DNA of 64,000 bases. It comes from Adineta ricciae (Eukaryota; Rotifera; Eurotatoria; Adinetida; Adinetidae). The DNA lies in the NCBI GenBank assembly GCA_905250025.1, contig CAJNOJ010000206.1, positions 1-64,000 of the forward strand, given 5' to 3'. Position 1 is the first letter of the stretch, and each line of letters opens with the position of its first letter. This document shows positions 46,511 through 56,594 of the stretch, one piece after another. The notes beneath the pieces are model-generated. The model was given only the letters and a program-made list of their open reading frames with translations, did no database searches and was not told where the DNA came from. A program made the translations under genes and the position numbers.

Positions 46511-48766
46511 TGTTTTCCACAATCAGAATGAATTTCATTCAATTACGGTGAATCAAATATTCTTGCGTCTAAAATTAAGGAAATGATTTTTAAATCTTTA
46601 CCTTATATCGCGTAGTATGGAAGACATGAGGATATAAACATGTAGCAACGATGTACTCAACGATGATATAATATTATTGTGGTCGGTAGGAAATATTCTG
46701 CTTCTGTTTGATATCATTTTTAAGGTTTTACAATTGAAAAGCTATATGTGCTAAAAAAATCGCCACGAGAAAATGCGTAACATCACATTAGCTGGGCAAA
46801 ACTATTGCCTTTTAAACTCAAAATGAACGCAAATGTGTTTTAAGTAGCTGAGGTTTAGAAACTCTAAGTCACGATGTTCGGAGTTATGTAGAAAATGAAA
46901 CGCCGTGTGTTTGATGAACGATATATTACAAAATGTTACCTTTTCGTCTGATTTTCTAAAATATATAAGAAGAAAAATCATAAACTCGATCTAGACTTTT
47001 CATCTGGCCCAATGAAAGAACTGTTTTTAATAGAAACTTCAAGTTTAAAATGATTTTTGCTTTACTGACGACAGCATTACGCCGATCTGCCATTTAACGC
47101 ACACTAATCTTTGGCATACATTTTTATTTCAATATAATAAAAAATATTATTCTTCACATGCAGATGTTAATGTAATTCTCTTTATTATATTGTTTTCAAA
47201 TTATTTTTCATGATTGATCAGTATCTAGATACATCTGTTGTCTCTGTTAACTAACATAATTCAACTTACATCTGCTTCATTAAATCTCATAAACAGCATT
47301 TTATTTCCTTTTCCTTCTCTTTTGATCGATAATCTAATCCGTTTTGCTGAATAAATGTTTATACGTTCTATATACTAGTAACGTTCGTCGAGGCAGACTC
47401 GCTATGCCCTCGACTGAACCACTGACTGAAAATAAAATAGTCTTATGTGCGTTTTATGCAAAAAAAGACAGACGTATAACCTTTGAAAGGGTCCCCAGAG
47501 ACTGATCTTCATTCGCCTCACAATTTTCAACAGAGTCAAAGGACTACTTGTGTTGCTTTTAATTATTCTATATTCCTGACTGACAATTACTCTTCACAGG
47601 AAGCAGAAGTTCACTATAAATGGCTATTATGGATTTGCACCTTTGAACATGCCCTCCTTTTTCTGGAAGAAAGATAATTTCGGTAAGACCAAATGAGACT
47701 CTGTATATATTTCGCATTCGACCGTGTCGGATTGTTGATACTTTGGTAACTGGCTAGATTATCAGGCGCAGCTCCATAGCTGTCCCTATCTATCATATAA
47801 TTACCCGTGTGCTACTAAAAAGTATCGAAAATTAATTACCATTCCATCAGCATGTCATAGATAAAATTATCCGCGTCCAAACATTTAAGGCTATCTCCTT
47901 AATTAAAAGGCTTAAAGGCCTACAATAACTTTCAATATATCGAAGGTCAGCATTTAAGATTGCTCTCCAGTATGTACCTTGTGAATGAATACATTTTTGG
48001 ATTACTGGCCTTTAGTATGCGACAGTCAACCGAGTGTGTATTTACTTTTTCGTAATCAACTCTTCTATGTAGCCGCCCTCTCAGGCGCGGTTGAAGTGTT
48101 TTCTTCATTTCTGTCACGTCCCTGTCCCTTCACTCGTCATCCAGCCAACCTCGAAAGCCTCAGGATCCCTCCCAAACGATGTTTCATGAAGTTGTGAGTA
48201 TTTTCAAAAAAATGTTTTTTTGACCCTGACACAAACAGACAAACTTTTTTCATATGATCCTCCTTTCAGTCGAGGGAATTTATTTTTGATAACTTTCTCT
48301 TTTCTCGTATTAGACTCTTACAAATGTTTCAAAGCTAGGTAGCAACAATTATGTTGATTGTTAAAAACAATTAAAAAAATTGCTTTAGCTATGTAGTTTC
48401 GTTCAACTTCTCAAACATTTTATAAGTTTCTTTTGGATTACATACTTGGTGAAGTAAAGAAAAAGATCTCGTTTGACATTAGCTGTTTTTCTTTGAAAAA
48501 ATATATCAGTTAAATGAAACCATATGTTTAGCAGAATTAAATCATGGGATATAAACAGATGTTAGTCCATTTTTCCCTTTTCTCAAAAAAAGGGTCATAG
48601 CCGCGTTAAAAATCGTTAAAAATTTGTTTGCTTGCTTGTCCAAGCCAATCAGAAATGATGATTTCTTAAATCATCGAAATTTACCCTCTATCAACTAGAG
48701 ACCGACTAGTAGATAGGTAATTGAGGTTGGGGAAGTCGAATCCGCTATTAGTTTTTAAGATTTCAA
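46511..48766. other. Gene-poor stretch with dispersed repeats
   Basis: No supported gene. A hairpin repeat lies at about 47340-47416 (GTAACGTTCGTCGAGGCAGA, then CCCTCGACTG). A second copy of the CCCTCGACTG family lies in reverse at about 48225-48300, and a related segment at about 48590-48760 resembles 7440-7640. The stretch ends at the LINE target-site duplication. Confidence 0.5.
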
Positions 48767-48778
48767 TTAGTTAATTAG
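48767..48778. repeat. Target-site duplication, left
   Basis: TTAGTTAATTAG, an exact copy of 51815-51826, bordering the RTE-type element at its 3' end. Confidence 0.8.
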
Positions 48779-51700
48779 ATAGATAGATAGATAGCTTTAT
48801 TCAATCAAAGTTTAACATTAATGAAAGCACTTCAGCCGTTTTTTCCCTATATGTCACTCGGTTTCTCGCGAGTTGATGCCAGTTGTTCCCCAACTTGTCC
48901 TTCATGAGTTTGCGCCATCGATCTGCAGGTCTTCCTCGCGGTCGTCGGAAGTTGTATGGCCACCAGAAAGTCGTGCGGTTGGTCCATCTGTTATCTTCTC
49001 TCCGTACTACATGACCTGCCCATTGAAGCTTCCGTTTAACTGCATCTATGTATGCGTCTTTGAATTGAGTTCGTTGACGGATGGTGGTATTTGGAATTTT
49101 CTGGACCAGTTTGATGCCGAGCACCCGCCGTTCCATTGCTCGTTGCGTCGTTTGTAGCTTTTGTTTTTCAATATCTCGCATAGTCCACACCTCGCAGCCG
49201 TAATTAAGTGCTGGTAGAACCATCGAGTTGAATAGATGAGCTCGTAGCTTGAGGTCTTTCGTCTTTTTCAACACGTCTTCGATGTTTTTAAAACTAAGCC
49301 ACGCCGCACTGCGTCGTCTTCGGATCTCTTCGTCGATTTTGTGGTCAAAGGTTATCATTTGGCCGAGATATGTATACTTGTCGACGAACAGAATAGTGTC
49401 ACCGTCCAAGGTAACCGTCCCCATGGCGCATTGATCGTTCTTCATTACTTGGGTTTTGGCCCGATTAATTCGAAGACCGACTTTGGCGCTTGCTTCGTTT
49501 AGTTCTTTTAGCATTTCTCCCGCGATGTTGACGTCATGGGCGAAGAGGATGATGTCGTCGGCGAAACGAAGGTGGTTGAGCGGCTCTCCATCGACCATGA
49601 TACCTCTCCTTTCCCAGTTAATTTTTCGGAAAACGTCTTCGAGAGCAGCATTGAACAACTTCGGAGAGATGGTGTCACCTTGCCGCACACCTCGTTTGAC
49701 TGGGATCACGATGTCGTTGTGGAACAATCGAATTGACGTTGAGCAGTCGGTGTTGGTATTTAGGAGCGTTCGAATATACTTCTTTGATATGTTCTGTCGA
49801 ACCAAAGCATTGATAACGGCATTGATCTCAATGGAGTCGAACGCCTTCTCGTAGTCCACGAAAACCATGCACATCGGGATCTTGCACTCTCGAGTTCGTT
49901 CCAATACTTGGTTTACAACTTGAAGGTGGTCGGTCGTCGAGAAACCACTTCGGAAACCTGCTTGTTCGCATGGTTGTTGCTCGTCTAATTGTCGAGTCAT
50001 TCGATTTACCAGCACTTTGGTGAAAGCCTTGTAGATCGTTGGCAGAAGCGCGATAGGTCGGTAGTTCTTCAAATCTTCACGATCACCCTTTTTCGGGATG
50101 ATGATAGTTGTCGACTTCTTCCATTGGGTCGGTACATTTTCGCTTTCCAAGCATTCATTGAATAGCTTGGTCAATACCTTCCACAATTCGTACCCACCCT
50201 TCTTCAGTGCCTCGTTCGTGATGCCATCAGGACCAGGTGCTTTATCGGCTTTGAGACTTAACACAGCTGCTTGAACTTCGGAGACGAGAATCGGAGGTAC
50301 GTCTTCTTCTACGCCACGGTCTTCATCTAGTGGTACTGCCTTCTTCGACGCGAATAGCGATGTGTAAAAATCTTGTACTCGACGTTCCATTTCAAAGCGT
50401 TTGGTGAGACGTGTTCCATCTTCGGCCTTCAATGCACTCATCGTAGCGATCTGTTGACGCAAATCTCGTTTGCACTTTTTCAGACTTCGGTGTTCTTCGA
50501 TGGTTTTCAATAAACGCTCGGTTCGGAACTTTTCATGGTCTTCACGGATCTTCTTTCGGATCAATTTGCTGAGCTCGACGAATTTGACTGGATTCGCATG
50601 TCGGTTCATGCATTTTCTCTCCAGCAGGAGTTTATTCGTCATTTCGGAGAAGCGGGATTGTCTCGGCTTCTTCGTAGAAGCAGCGTCAACGCATGTTTTC
50701 AGTTGTCGTTTAATCTTGATGAACTTCGTAGTTAGCGAGCCACTTGTCTTCCAATCATTTTCGGCAATGTTTCTTTGTAGAAGGTCTTCATTTATGGTTT
50801 GTCTGGATTTCATCATTTGTGGTCTTTGTTTTTTTATTTCGATATTTAGTGTGAATCGTACTGGGCGATGGTCGCTACTAATGTCGAGTCGGCTGAGAAA
50901 TTCGACGTTCGTAACCATGAGTCGATCAGTACATAACCCAAAGTCAATTTCGTGTCTTGACTTGTTAATGTTCGTTGATTCAAATGTCCACCGTTTATTT
51001 GGGGCTTTCTGGAAGAACGTGTTGATTAAAAAGAGCTTGTTCGCTTCCGCAAATTCAGCCAGTAGTTCTCCAGTTTCGTTGTTGTTGTCCCAGCTGCCAC
51101 TTGTGAACTTACCCAAGTATTTCTGGTTGATGTTTCTCGCTCCCAATTGAGCGTTAAAATCACCCATAACGATCTTTTGGTATGCAGGTTGGTCTAAATG
51201 TGTTTCTACTTCGGAATAGAAGTTTTCAATCTCATCCATGCCGTATTCCTTGTGGGGGGCATAAATTTGTATGATCAGGAGCGGTGATTTTCTTCCGATG
51301 TCGAGCTTGAGTGTTGCGATTCGGTGCGAGTGTACTTGGACCTCGATCACACGGTTGGCGATTCGGCTGTTGATAATGAATCCAACCCCACCGACACTTT
51401 GTTGGCCAATTCCTTCACCAATGATGAGTTCGTCTCCTGTTTGGACCCATTTCGTTCGACTTTCAACTTTGGCACGTGTTTCGCAGAGACCAATGACGTC
51501 GTACTTAAACTTTGCAAGCTGGTTCATGAGGAGGTCCTTCGTTGGGGCGTCTTTCAGTCCATATTTGCAGTTGAATGTTAAGATGTGTAACCGGTTTTGG
51601 GCACTTCCTTTGCTTCGGCGGTTTTGTTCTGCAAGTCCCTTCGGGGATCTGTTCGTCCTAGTGCCCAAGGAACGTCTTCTCCCGTCTACGCCGGTTGGGA

Positions 51701-51814
51701 CTCTCGAATTTGGCTGAGTAGTTGCAAATTTAATTTCATCCGTGCGGGTTGCAAGCCCTGGCGAGCTACCCTCCTCCTTTTTCAGCCGGGCTTGGGACCG
51801 TCCTTGGCGGAGTT
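48779..51814 (-). mobile_element. Intact RTE-type non-LTR retrotransposon
   Basis: A 3036-bp element on the minus strand bounded by perfect 12-bp duplications. The 3' end is a (TATC)n tail (48779-48794), right after an about 20-base 3' UTR, as in RTE-clade elements with microsatellite tails. One long open frame encodes endonuclease plus reverse transcriptase. The frame stays open nearly to the 5' end. Intact ends, uninterrupted frame and a perfect duplication indicate a recent, possibly autonomous insertion. Confidence 0.9.
48801..51668 (-). CDS. RTE-type endonuclease/reverse transcriptase polyprotein
   Basis: 955 codons or more without a stop. The N-terminal AP-like endonuclease shows TFNCKYGL (Asn), LCETR (Glu), IYAPH, MGDFNAQLG (Asp/Asn), HEIDFGL and SSDHRPV (Asp/His). 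The reverse transcriptase follows at about residues 470-740: KKSTTIIIPKKGD, FVDYEKAFDS (first Asp), VRQGDTISPKLFNAAL, and LRFADDIILFA (FADD). The C-terminus has RRPRGRPADRWRKLMKD, common in RTE elements. It nicks target DNA and copies its own RNA at the break. There is no ATG at the 5' end: the frame stays open to about 51810, and the first in-frame ATG (LLMNQL) lies inside the endonuclease. The start is therefore unresolved and 51668 is only a near-cognate TTG. Confidence 0.9.
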   Translation of the reverse strand: MGTRTNRSPKGLAEQNRRSKGSAQNRLHILTFNCKYGLKDAPTKDLLMNQLAKFKYDVIGLCETRAKVESRTKWVQTGDELIIGEGIGQQSVGGVGFIINSRIANRVIEVQVHSHRIATLKLDIGRKSPLLIIQIYAPHKEYGMDEIENFYSEVETHLDQPAYQKIVMGDFNAQLGARNINQKYLGKFTSGSWDNNNETGELLAEFAEANKLFLINTFFQKAPNKRWTFESTNINKSRHEIDFGLCTDRLMVTNVEFLSRLDISSDHRPVRFTLNIEIKKQRPQMMKSRQTINEDLLQRNIAENDWKTSGSLTTKFIKIKRQLKTCVDAASTKKPRQSRFSEMTNKLLLERKCMNRHANPVKFVELSKLIRKKIREDHEKFRTERLLKTIEEHRSLKKCKRDLRQQIATMSALKAEDGTRLTKRFEMERRVQDFYTSLFASKKAVPLDEDRGVEEDVPPILVSEVQAAVLSLKADKAPGPDGITNEALKKGGYELWKVLTKLFNECLESENVPTQWKKSTTIIIPKKGDREDLKNYRPIALLPTIYKAFTKVLVNRMTRQLDEQQPCEQAGFRSGFSTTDHLQVVNQVLERTRECKIPMCMVFVDYEKAFDSIEINAVINALVRQNISKKYIRTLLNTNTDCSTSIRLFHNDIVIPVKRGVRQGDTISPKLFNAALEDVFRKINWERRGIMVDGEPLNHLRFADDIILFAHDVNIAGEMLKELNEASAKVGLRINRAKTQVMKNDQCAMGTVTLDGDTILFVDKYTYLGQMITFDHKIDEEIRRRRSAAWLSFKNIEDVLKKTKDLKLRAHLFNSMVLPALNYGCEVWTMRDIEKQKLQTTQRAMERRVLGIKLVQKIPNTTIRQRTQFKDAYIDAVKRKLQWAGHVVRREDNRWTNRTTFWWPYNFRRPRGRPADRWRKLMKDKLGNNWHQLARNRVTYREKTAEVLSLMLNFD

Positions 51815-51826
51815 TTAGTTAATTAG
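51815..51826. repeat. Target-site duplication, right
   Basis: TTAGTTAATTAG, identical to 48767-48778, at the 5' edge of the RTE-type element. Confidence 0.8.
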
Positions 51827-52121
51827 CTAATTACTAATTAAGGAATAGAATGTGTGATATAGTGATGTCACGATTCATGACTCATGGGATGTGACATCTC
51901 CCTCCTATAGATGTCCTCGATGTCTTGTCTTCTTTGGACATATCCTAACGGGATATTCACAGGATATTTCCCATGTCTAGTCATATATACAGTCACAGTT
52001 CTTTCTATGTTATTCGGTTCAGTTGTCCGTTTATTTCCAAATAAGCTCGTACACACTTCAAGACATGACTGAATGTTTTTTTCGTGGCCGAGTACGAGTA
52101 AGGTATGACTCAAGGATAATC
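51827..52121. other. Intergenic stretch
   Basis: An 81-codon minus-strand open frame (51868-52113, with LGHEKNIQSCLEVCTSLFGN) is present. It could be a fragment of the adjacent retroelement relic but is not recognised. Confidence 0.3.
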
Positions 52122-52340
52122 ATCGGTGTGAAGCTAGCACGACGGAGTTAGCACGAACAAATGATATGTTAGGTAAGAACGTTTTTACTAAATATGTCTC
52201 GTTCATGAAAACTACACCATTCGACTCAGAATTTAATTCTGCGTCGAATGATGGCACTTTTATTTACCAGACAAACTTCGGAAAAATTTTTATCTATATC
52301 TTTGTTCGTGCTAACTCCGTCGTGCTAGCTTCACACCGAT
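52122..52340. mobile_element. MITE with perfect 40-bp terminal inverted repeats
   Basis: 52122-52161 and 52301-52340 are exact reverse complements over 40 bases (ATCGGTGTGAAGCTAGCACG at the outer end). Inside, 52218-52250 is a second palindrome with arms CATTCGAC and GTCGAATG around CAGAATTTAATTCTG. The 219-bp element has no coding capacity and interrupts a LINE relic. No clear target-site duplication was seen. Confidence 0.85.
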
Positions 52341-52975
52341 TTTCAATAATTGGTGGGCACCTAGAAATTGGATCAAGTCGCAATGATACACAATAAAAAG
52401 GTATGGACATAAGCTACTACCTTGCGGTGATCCTATGTTAATATTAAATTTTCCTGATTTATTCTCTCCTAGATTAATATATGCTTGTTGACAGTTTAAC
52501 CAGGATACAATCAGCGTGAGCAAGTTTATAGGAATTCCCAGATCTCGAAGTTTTACTATTAAGCCATCATGTCATACTTTGTCGTAGGCTTCTTAATAGT
52601 CAGCAAGTGTAGGCATATTCGCTGCTAGGTTATTTTTAATCTCTTGGAAAATCGATAAGACTCGCGTAGGTAAGAGACCTCCTGGTCTAAAGCCCACTCT
52701 CTGGTTCTATTTAACAAGAATTTTTCGAAAATTTTTGAATTTGTTGGCAATAAGGAAATGGATCATGTTCGATCGGTTCGCGGGATTCCTCCTCTCAGTT
52801 TGTTCAATGTTACAATTTTTGCCGTTTTCCAGACCTCAGGGAATCGGTATTCTTTAATCCATGTATTAAAACATGAGATTCGACGTTGAATGTAGCCTGG
52901 ATAGAGAAGTTTAAGTATATAGTTAGATATCTCAAGTTGGACTTTCATCCATTTGTGGTGATTTATCATCATTGC
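52341..52975 (-). pseudogene. Non-LTR reverse transcriptase relic
   Basis: Minus-strand frames retain FPEVWKTAKIVTLNKL near 52840, then, after several stops, LTLIVSWLNCQQAYINLGEN and INIGSPQGSSLCPYLFIVY (the GxPQGS RT motif) near 52400-52500. The spacing and order match a jockey/CR1-type RT. The YADD box is missing, apparently lost where the MITE at 52122-52340 begins. Much older than the intact element at 48779-51814 and from a different clade. Confidence 0.65.
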
Positions 52976-53349
52976 CGTCTGGTTTAACTATAATAGCACT
53001 ATCTATATGAGAATTTTGTTTCTCTTCTTCGTTCAGTTCATTGACATCCATATCGATAGCATCATTATCATCATCATTATTTTTATTTTGATTGATAGGT
53101 GAACCTTCTGCCATGAATTCGTCACCACTCGAACTTTCATTATCATTGACTTCTTGGATGTAACCAACAAATTCGATTATGAACCGCATCATAATGAGAA
53201 ATCAAAAAATTCGAAAGCTGCATAGACACAGGCTTGATTCCTTTCGGCATACGTGTAAATTTCTCATGATTTATCGGATTTTCACAATATTTTTGTCTTG
53301 GCATCGAGATAAAATTTTGGAAAAATGAGGTACTTTCTCGAATATTCAT
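52932..53349 (-). pseudogene. Unrecognised broken coding fragment, acidic
   Basis: Two overlapping minus-strand frames look like one protein with a frame change near 53170. The first begins near 53301 with MPRQKYCENPINHEKF and SMQLSNFLISHYDAVHN; the second continues with FVGYIQEVNDNESSSGDEFM and a very acidic stretch (NNDDDNDAIDMDVNEL). No family recognised. It lies just 5' of the RT relic and could be part of that element or a host gene piece. Confidence 0.3.
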
Positions 53350-53848
53350 CGTATGATAAAATCAAGTCCACCGTACAAAAATTAATCGAGATTTTATTTG
53401 TCGAACAGTATAGTTTAATGATCGTTATTATAAGTTCTATTATGATAAATGTCTACCTTGAGAATATCATTTGGTATTAATTAAGAATTTTCGATTTATT
53501 TATATAGTCACAACAACCATTCATATTTTTGGCGGCTTAATCAAAGTAACTGCCGCAGGAACACCTTTCATTATTAAGATTTCTTATAAACGTATCCGAT
53601 ATTTTCAATACAAGAGATTTCTTAATGATAAGGATGAGGATAAGCATCTGATATTCTTGTCCTGACTGATACCCTCACTTATCGTAAAAATTCTGTTTTA
53701 AAAACACTTCTTGTTCATGCCGACGCATAGATAAAAATATGCAAAATATTGAGAGATTGATTAGTCTGATCCGCCCGTTACATATACTTTTCAGTAGATT
53801 TTTACTATTTTGCACAGATTTTCGAGTCAATGCAATATTAACCACTAC
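53350..53848. other. Gene-poor stretch
   Basis: AT-rich with no supported gene, ending at the TTAA target site of the piggyBac element. Confidence 0.45.
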
Positions 53849-53852
53849 TTAA

Positions 53853-56590
53853 CCCTTTCCAGCCGGCTCCTAGAAACACTTAAGAAAAAAAATCTTGCTC
53901 AGCATATTTTTTCTTGTTGAGTGATGGACATGATAATATTTCACTATGAGGTACGATAAATCAGTATATAACAGAACGCGAAGATGTTGCCAAATGGCAA
54001 CAACCGGCCGCAAGGGGTCAAGAGGTGAGAAAAATTTTTCTTATGCAAAAGTTTCGGTATCATGTAGCACCCGGTATTACGACAACGCCCTTTAGTTGTT
54101 GTCTTAGGCCAGTGCTGGAATCCGTCTCGACGTGTCTTCGTTGATGGAAGTTGAGTAGCCGTAGCTCGTCGTTGATTAGATCGACTTGTTTCTTCTGAGC
54201 GATGGCGTGCAACTGGTCGCCCTCGCTGGACTGGACGTTCAGGTACTACTGGTTTCGTTAAAGCGTCAGCGACTGCCATCCTAAATTGTAGTAAAGTAAG
54301 AATTTTATTTTTTGGTAATCGACGTTGATCACAATGACGACGATATAATAGCCAGCCATTAACAATGGATAGATCGATCAGATGAAAGATGATTTTAATA
54401 TAATATTTTTGAGAACGAACATTTATTCTATATAATGATATGAGCATGTCATGTAAATCCACACCACCCATGAATTGATTGTAAGACTTGATTACATTTG
54501 GACGTGGAACTTCAATGTGTTTTTTCTCTGATGCAGACCATCGTTTGACTACATCCTGTGATTCACAGCCGTGCAACGTAGAAAGACAGTTAACCACGTT
54601 GTTGTCGAGCCATCTAGTAGCGCATAAAACAACGTCGTCCACTAAAACAATACGCTCGTCCATGGCACCTCGACCTTCCTGTTCTAATGTTTTAGCATCC
54701 TTCATCACGAGGTTTGACAAGCGGTTTGTTCGAATAGTACCGACCGAATAAATTCCTAGTTTGTGTAGTTCAACTTCCAGCCGAATTGTTGTAAAGTAAT
54801 TATCGAAATAGAGTTTGTAATTTTTCATTCGTGGAATAGTTTCACTTAATTGCAATACTATATCTGTGCAAAATCCATGTTGTGTTCCATTGGCTTTGCC
54901 TGTGTAAAAAGCAAAATCGTAGCAAATACCGCTTTGGCCACCCGCAAGTAAGTACATCTTGTAGCCCCATCGATTAGGTTTGTTCGGCATATGCTGTTTC
55001 ATTATGCTTTTACCTTTGAAAGGTATTATTTGTTCATCGACGCTCAGATGTTCCTCTTTCGGAATTTGTCGAAAACTTTCTCTGACAATGTTCAGTAAAG
55101 GTCGAACCTTGAATGCTCGATCAAAATTAGGATCGTTTCGATCTGGTTGATTCGTATTATCAACGACATGAAGAAATTTCTTTATTTGAAGGAATCGATC
55201 TCGGCTCATCGCCGAAGCAATTGATGGAATACGTGTACCATTTGTCCAATAGAATCGTTGTTGTGGAAAACCATATACTCCAGTCATGATAAGAATGCCG
55301 ATAAATTGGCGGATTTCGGTGTCGGAAATATTGACAGGTCGGTTTGGATTAATTTGCACAGAATATAGATTGGATTGATTCTTCAAAATATCGATTGAAT
55401 CTTTACCAAACATCGAGTAGAAATAATCGACTGGTTCGAATTCAGAATTGGTCGGTAGTGGTATGTTTTCGCTGAACGTTGCTGAAGGAGCTGTGAATGG
55501 TCTTTTAATCCAATGCAGCGTTTTCTTTCTTTTGGATTTCGATTTGGATGTTGCTACTTGAAATCCCTCTTCACTGTCAGTATCGCTACTTTCATATGAC
55601 GAAGAACTAGAATCCATTACGAGTTGATTCTTCAAAACATCCTGAATTTGCTGTATTTCATCTTCTGATGCTGATGTATCAACGTCTTCACTTGTACCAT
55701 CCGGTACGACAGTGTGGTTTTTACGAATTCGTTTCTTAGGCATGTCTAAAAGTCAACGGTATCAAGATTCTCGACACTTCTTTCGATCGTAATGGTAGCT
55801 CACGTTATTTTCAATACATTTGAAACAAAGTTCGGTGCAAAGGCGAGTTTTTACAGTATTGATGCTGACTTTGACAGATGAAATTGACAGATCCAACGGT
55901 TCTTCATCAAACTATAGTGAAAGGCTGACTTACTGGCCAGTGAAACTATATTTCGCCAGATGGCGCATGTGCGCTGTAGAAGATGTTTAGATCGGCACAG
56001 AATTTTCTATTGTTTTTCGATTCAATATTTTAGAATTGTTGGTTAATGACTATATATAAATCATCTCCTATTTGATTTTCATTCTCAATATGTACTATTT
56101 CCACGATCAATAGAGCTACCACACACTCTTAATTTACTATTTAGAATTGATGATATGTCGTAGTGATTGAATAACATCGCCAAACCTTTGTAATTACTTT
56201 GGAGAATTTTGACCCTTTACAGCCGGGAGTTGCCAAAAGGCATCATTTTCCTTTTTTTAATATTATATACTAATAAAAGCCCATTATTAATGGCACTTCA
56301 TACAGATGATAGAGTGAGATAATTTTTAGAATCATTAATTAATATGTTCAATTTTCATAAGTTATCCAGAAACGACAGTTTTAATAAAAATACTCTTCCA
56401 TGCGAATTAGTATGTGTTGTATTATTTTCCGAATATCACACGCATTCATATCGAATGACAGACAGGTGAATTGTGTTATATATACCTTTAATTATCGTAG
56501 TGTACAAATAGGGATCAGCAGTAGTTTGAGAGAACTATCGATAAAACATCATCTCAATGTTGCCATTTGGCAACATCCGGCTGGAAAGGG
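53853..56590 (-). mobile_element. Full-length piggyBac transposon between TTAA sites
   Basis: Begins CCCTTTCCAGCCGG and ends with the reverse complement CCGGCTGGAAAGGG. TTAA flanks both sides (53849-53852 and 56591-56594), the diagnostic piggyBac target site. Subterminal repeats occur: GTTGCCAAATGGCAAC near 53984 and its like near 56558, and a second TIR-like CCCTTTACAGCCGGG near 56214. Length 2738 bp, carrying one intact transposase on the minus strand. Probably a recent insertion. Confidence 0.9.
53944..55743 (-). CDS. piggyBac transposase, intact
   Basis: 599 residues from a genuine ATG. The N-terminus is acidic and Ser-rich, then basic (KSKSKRKKTLHWIKRPF). The catalytic core has SVDEQIIPFKG (D236), LYFDNYFT (D314) and NQFMGGVDLHD (D429), the three aspartates of the family, plus RWGYKMYLLAG and NVVNCLSTLHG. 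It would cut the element out precisely and reinsert it at TTAA. The C-terminal cysteine-rich DNA-binding domain begins (KGRCRNTGC) but then diverges into LLPFGNIFAFCYILIYRTS instead of the usual CxxC/H array. Either a 3' frame change has replaced it or this subfamily lacks it. The last codons overlap the subterminal TIR region. Confidence 0.9.
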   Translation of the reverse strand: MPKKRIRKNHTVVPDGTSEDVDTSASEDEIQQIQDVLKNQLVMDSSSSSYESSDTDSEEGFQVATSKSKSKRKKTLHWIKRPFTAPSATFSENIPLPTNSEFEPVDYFYSMFGKDSIDILKNQSNLYSVQINPNRPVNISDTEIRQFIGILIMTGVYGFPQQRFYWTNGTRIPSIASAMSRDRFLQIKKFLHVVDNTNQPDRNDPNFDRAFKVRPLLNIVRESFRQIPKEEHLSVDEQIIPFKGKSIMKQHMPNKPNRWGYKMYLLAGGQSGICYDFAFYTGKANGTQHGFCTDIVLQLSETIPRMKNYKLYFDNYFTTIRLEVELHKLGIYSVGTIRTNRLSNLVMKDAKTLEQEGRGAMDERIVLVDDVVLCATRWLDNNVVNCLSTLHGCESQDVVKRWSASEKKHIEVPRPNVIKSYNQFMGGVDLHDMLISLYRINVRSQKYYIKIIFHLIDLSIVNGWLLYRRHCDQRRLPKNKILTLLQFRMAVADALTKPVVPERPVQRGRPVARHRSEETSRSNQRRATATQLPSTKTRRDGFQHWPKTTTKGRCRNTGCYMIPKLLHKKNFSHLLTPCGRLLPFGNIFAFCYILIYRTS

Positions 56591-56594
56591 TTAA

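Noticed and set aside
42369..46522. Three separate tandem genes
   Set aside because: Considered first; replaced by a single-gene model because splice sites, phases and coding homology upstream of module 2 all agree. Kept as the alternative.
50470..51150. 226-codon plus-strand open frame
   Set aside because: Antisense to the RTE endonuclease/RT frame and with no recognisable motif; a shadow of the minus-strand gene.
53984..54000. GTTGCCAAATGGCAAC palindrome as an operator
   Set aside because: It recurs near the other end of the piggyBac element and is better explained as a subterminal transposase-binding repeat.
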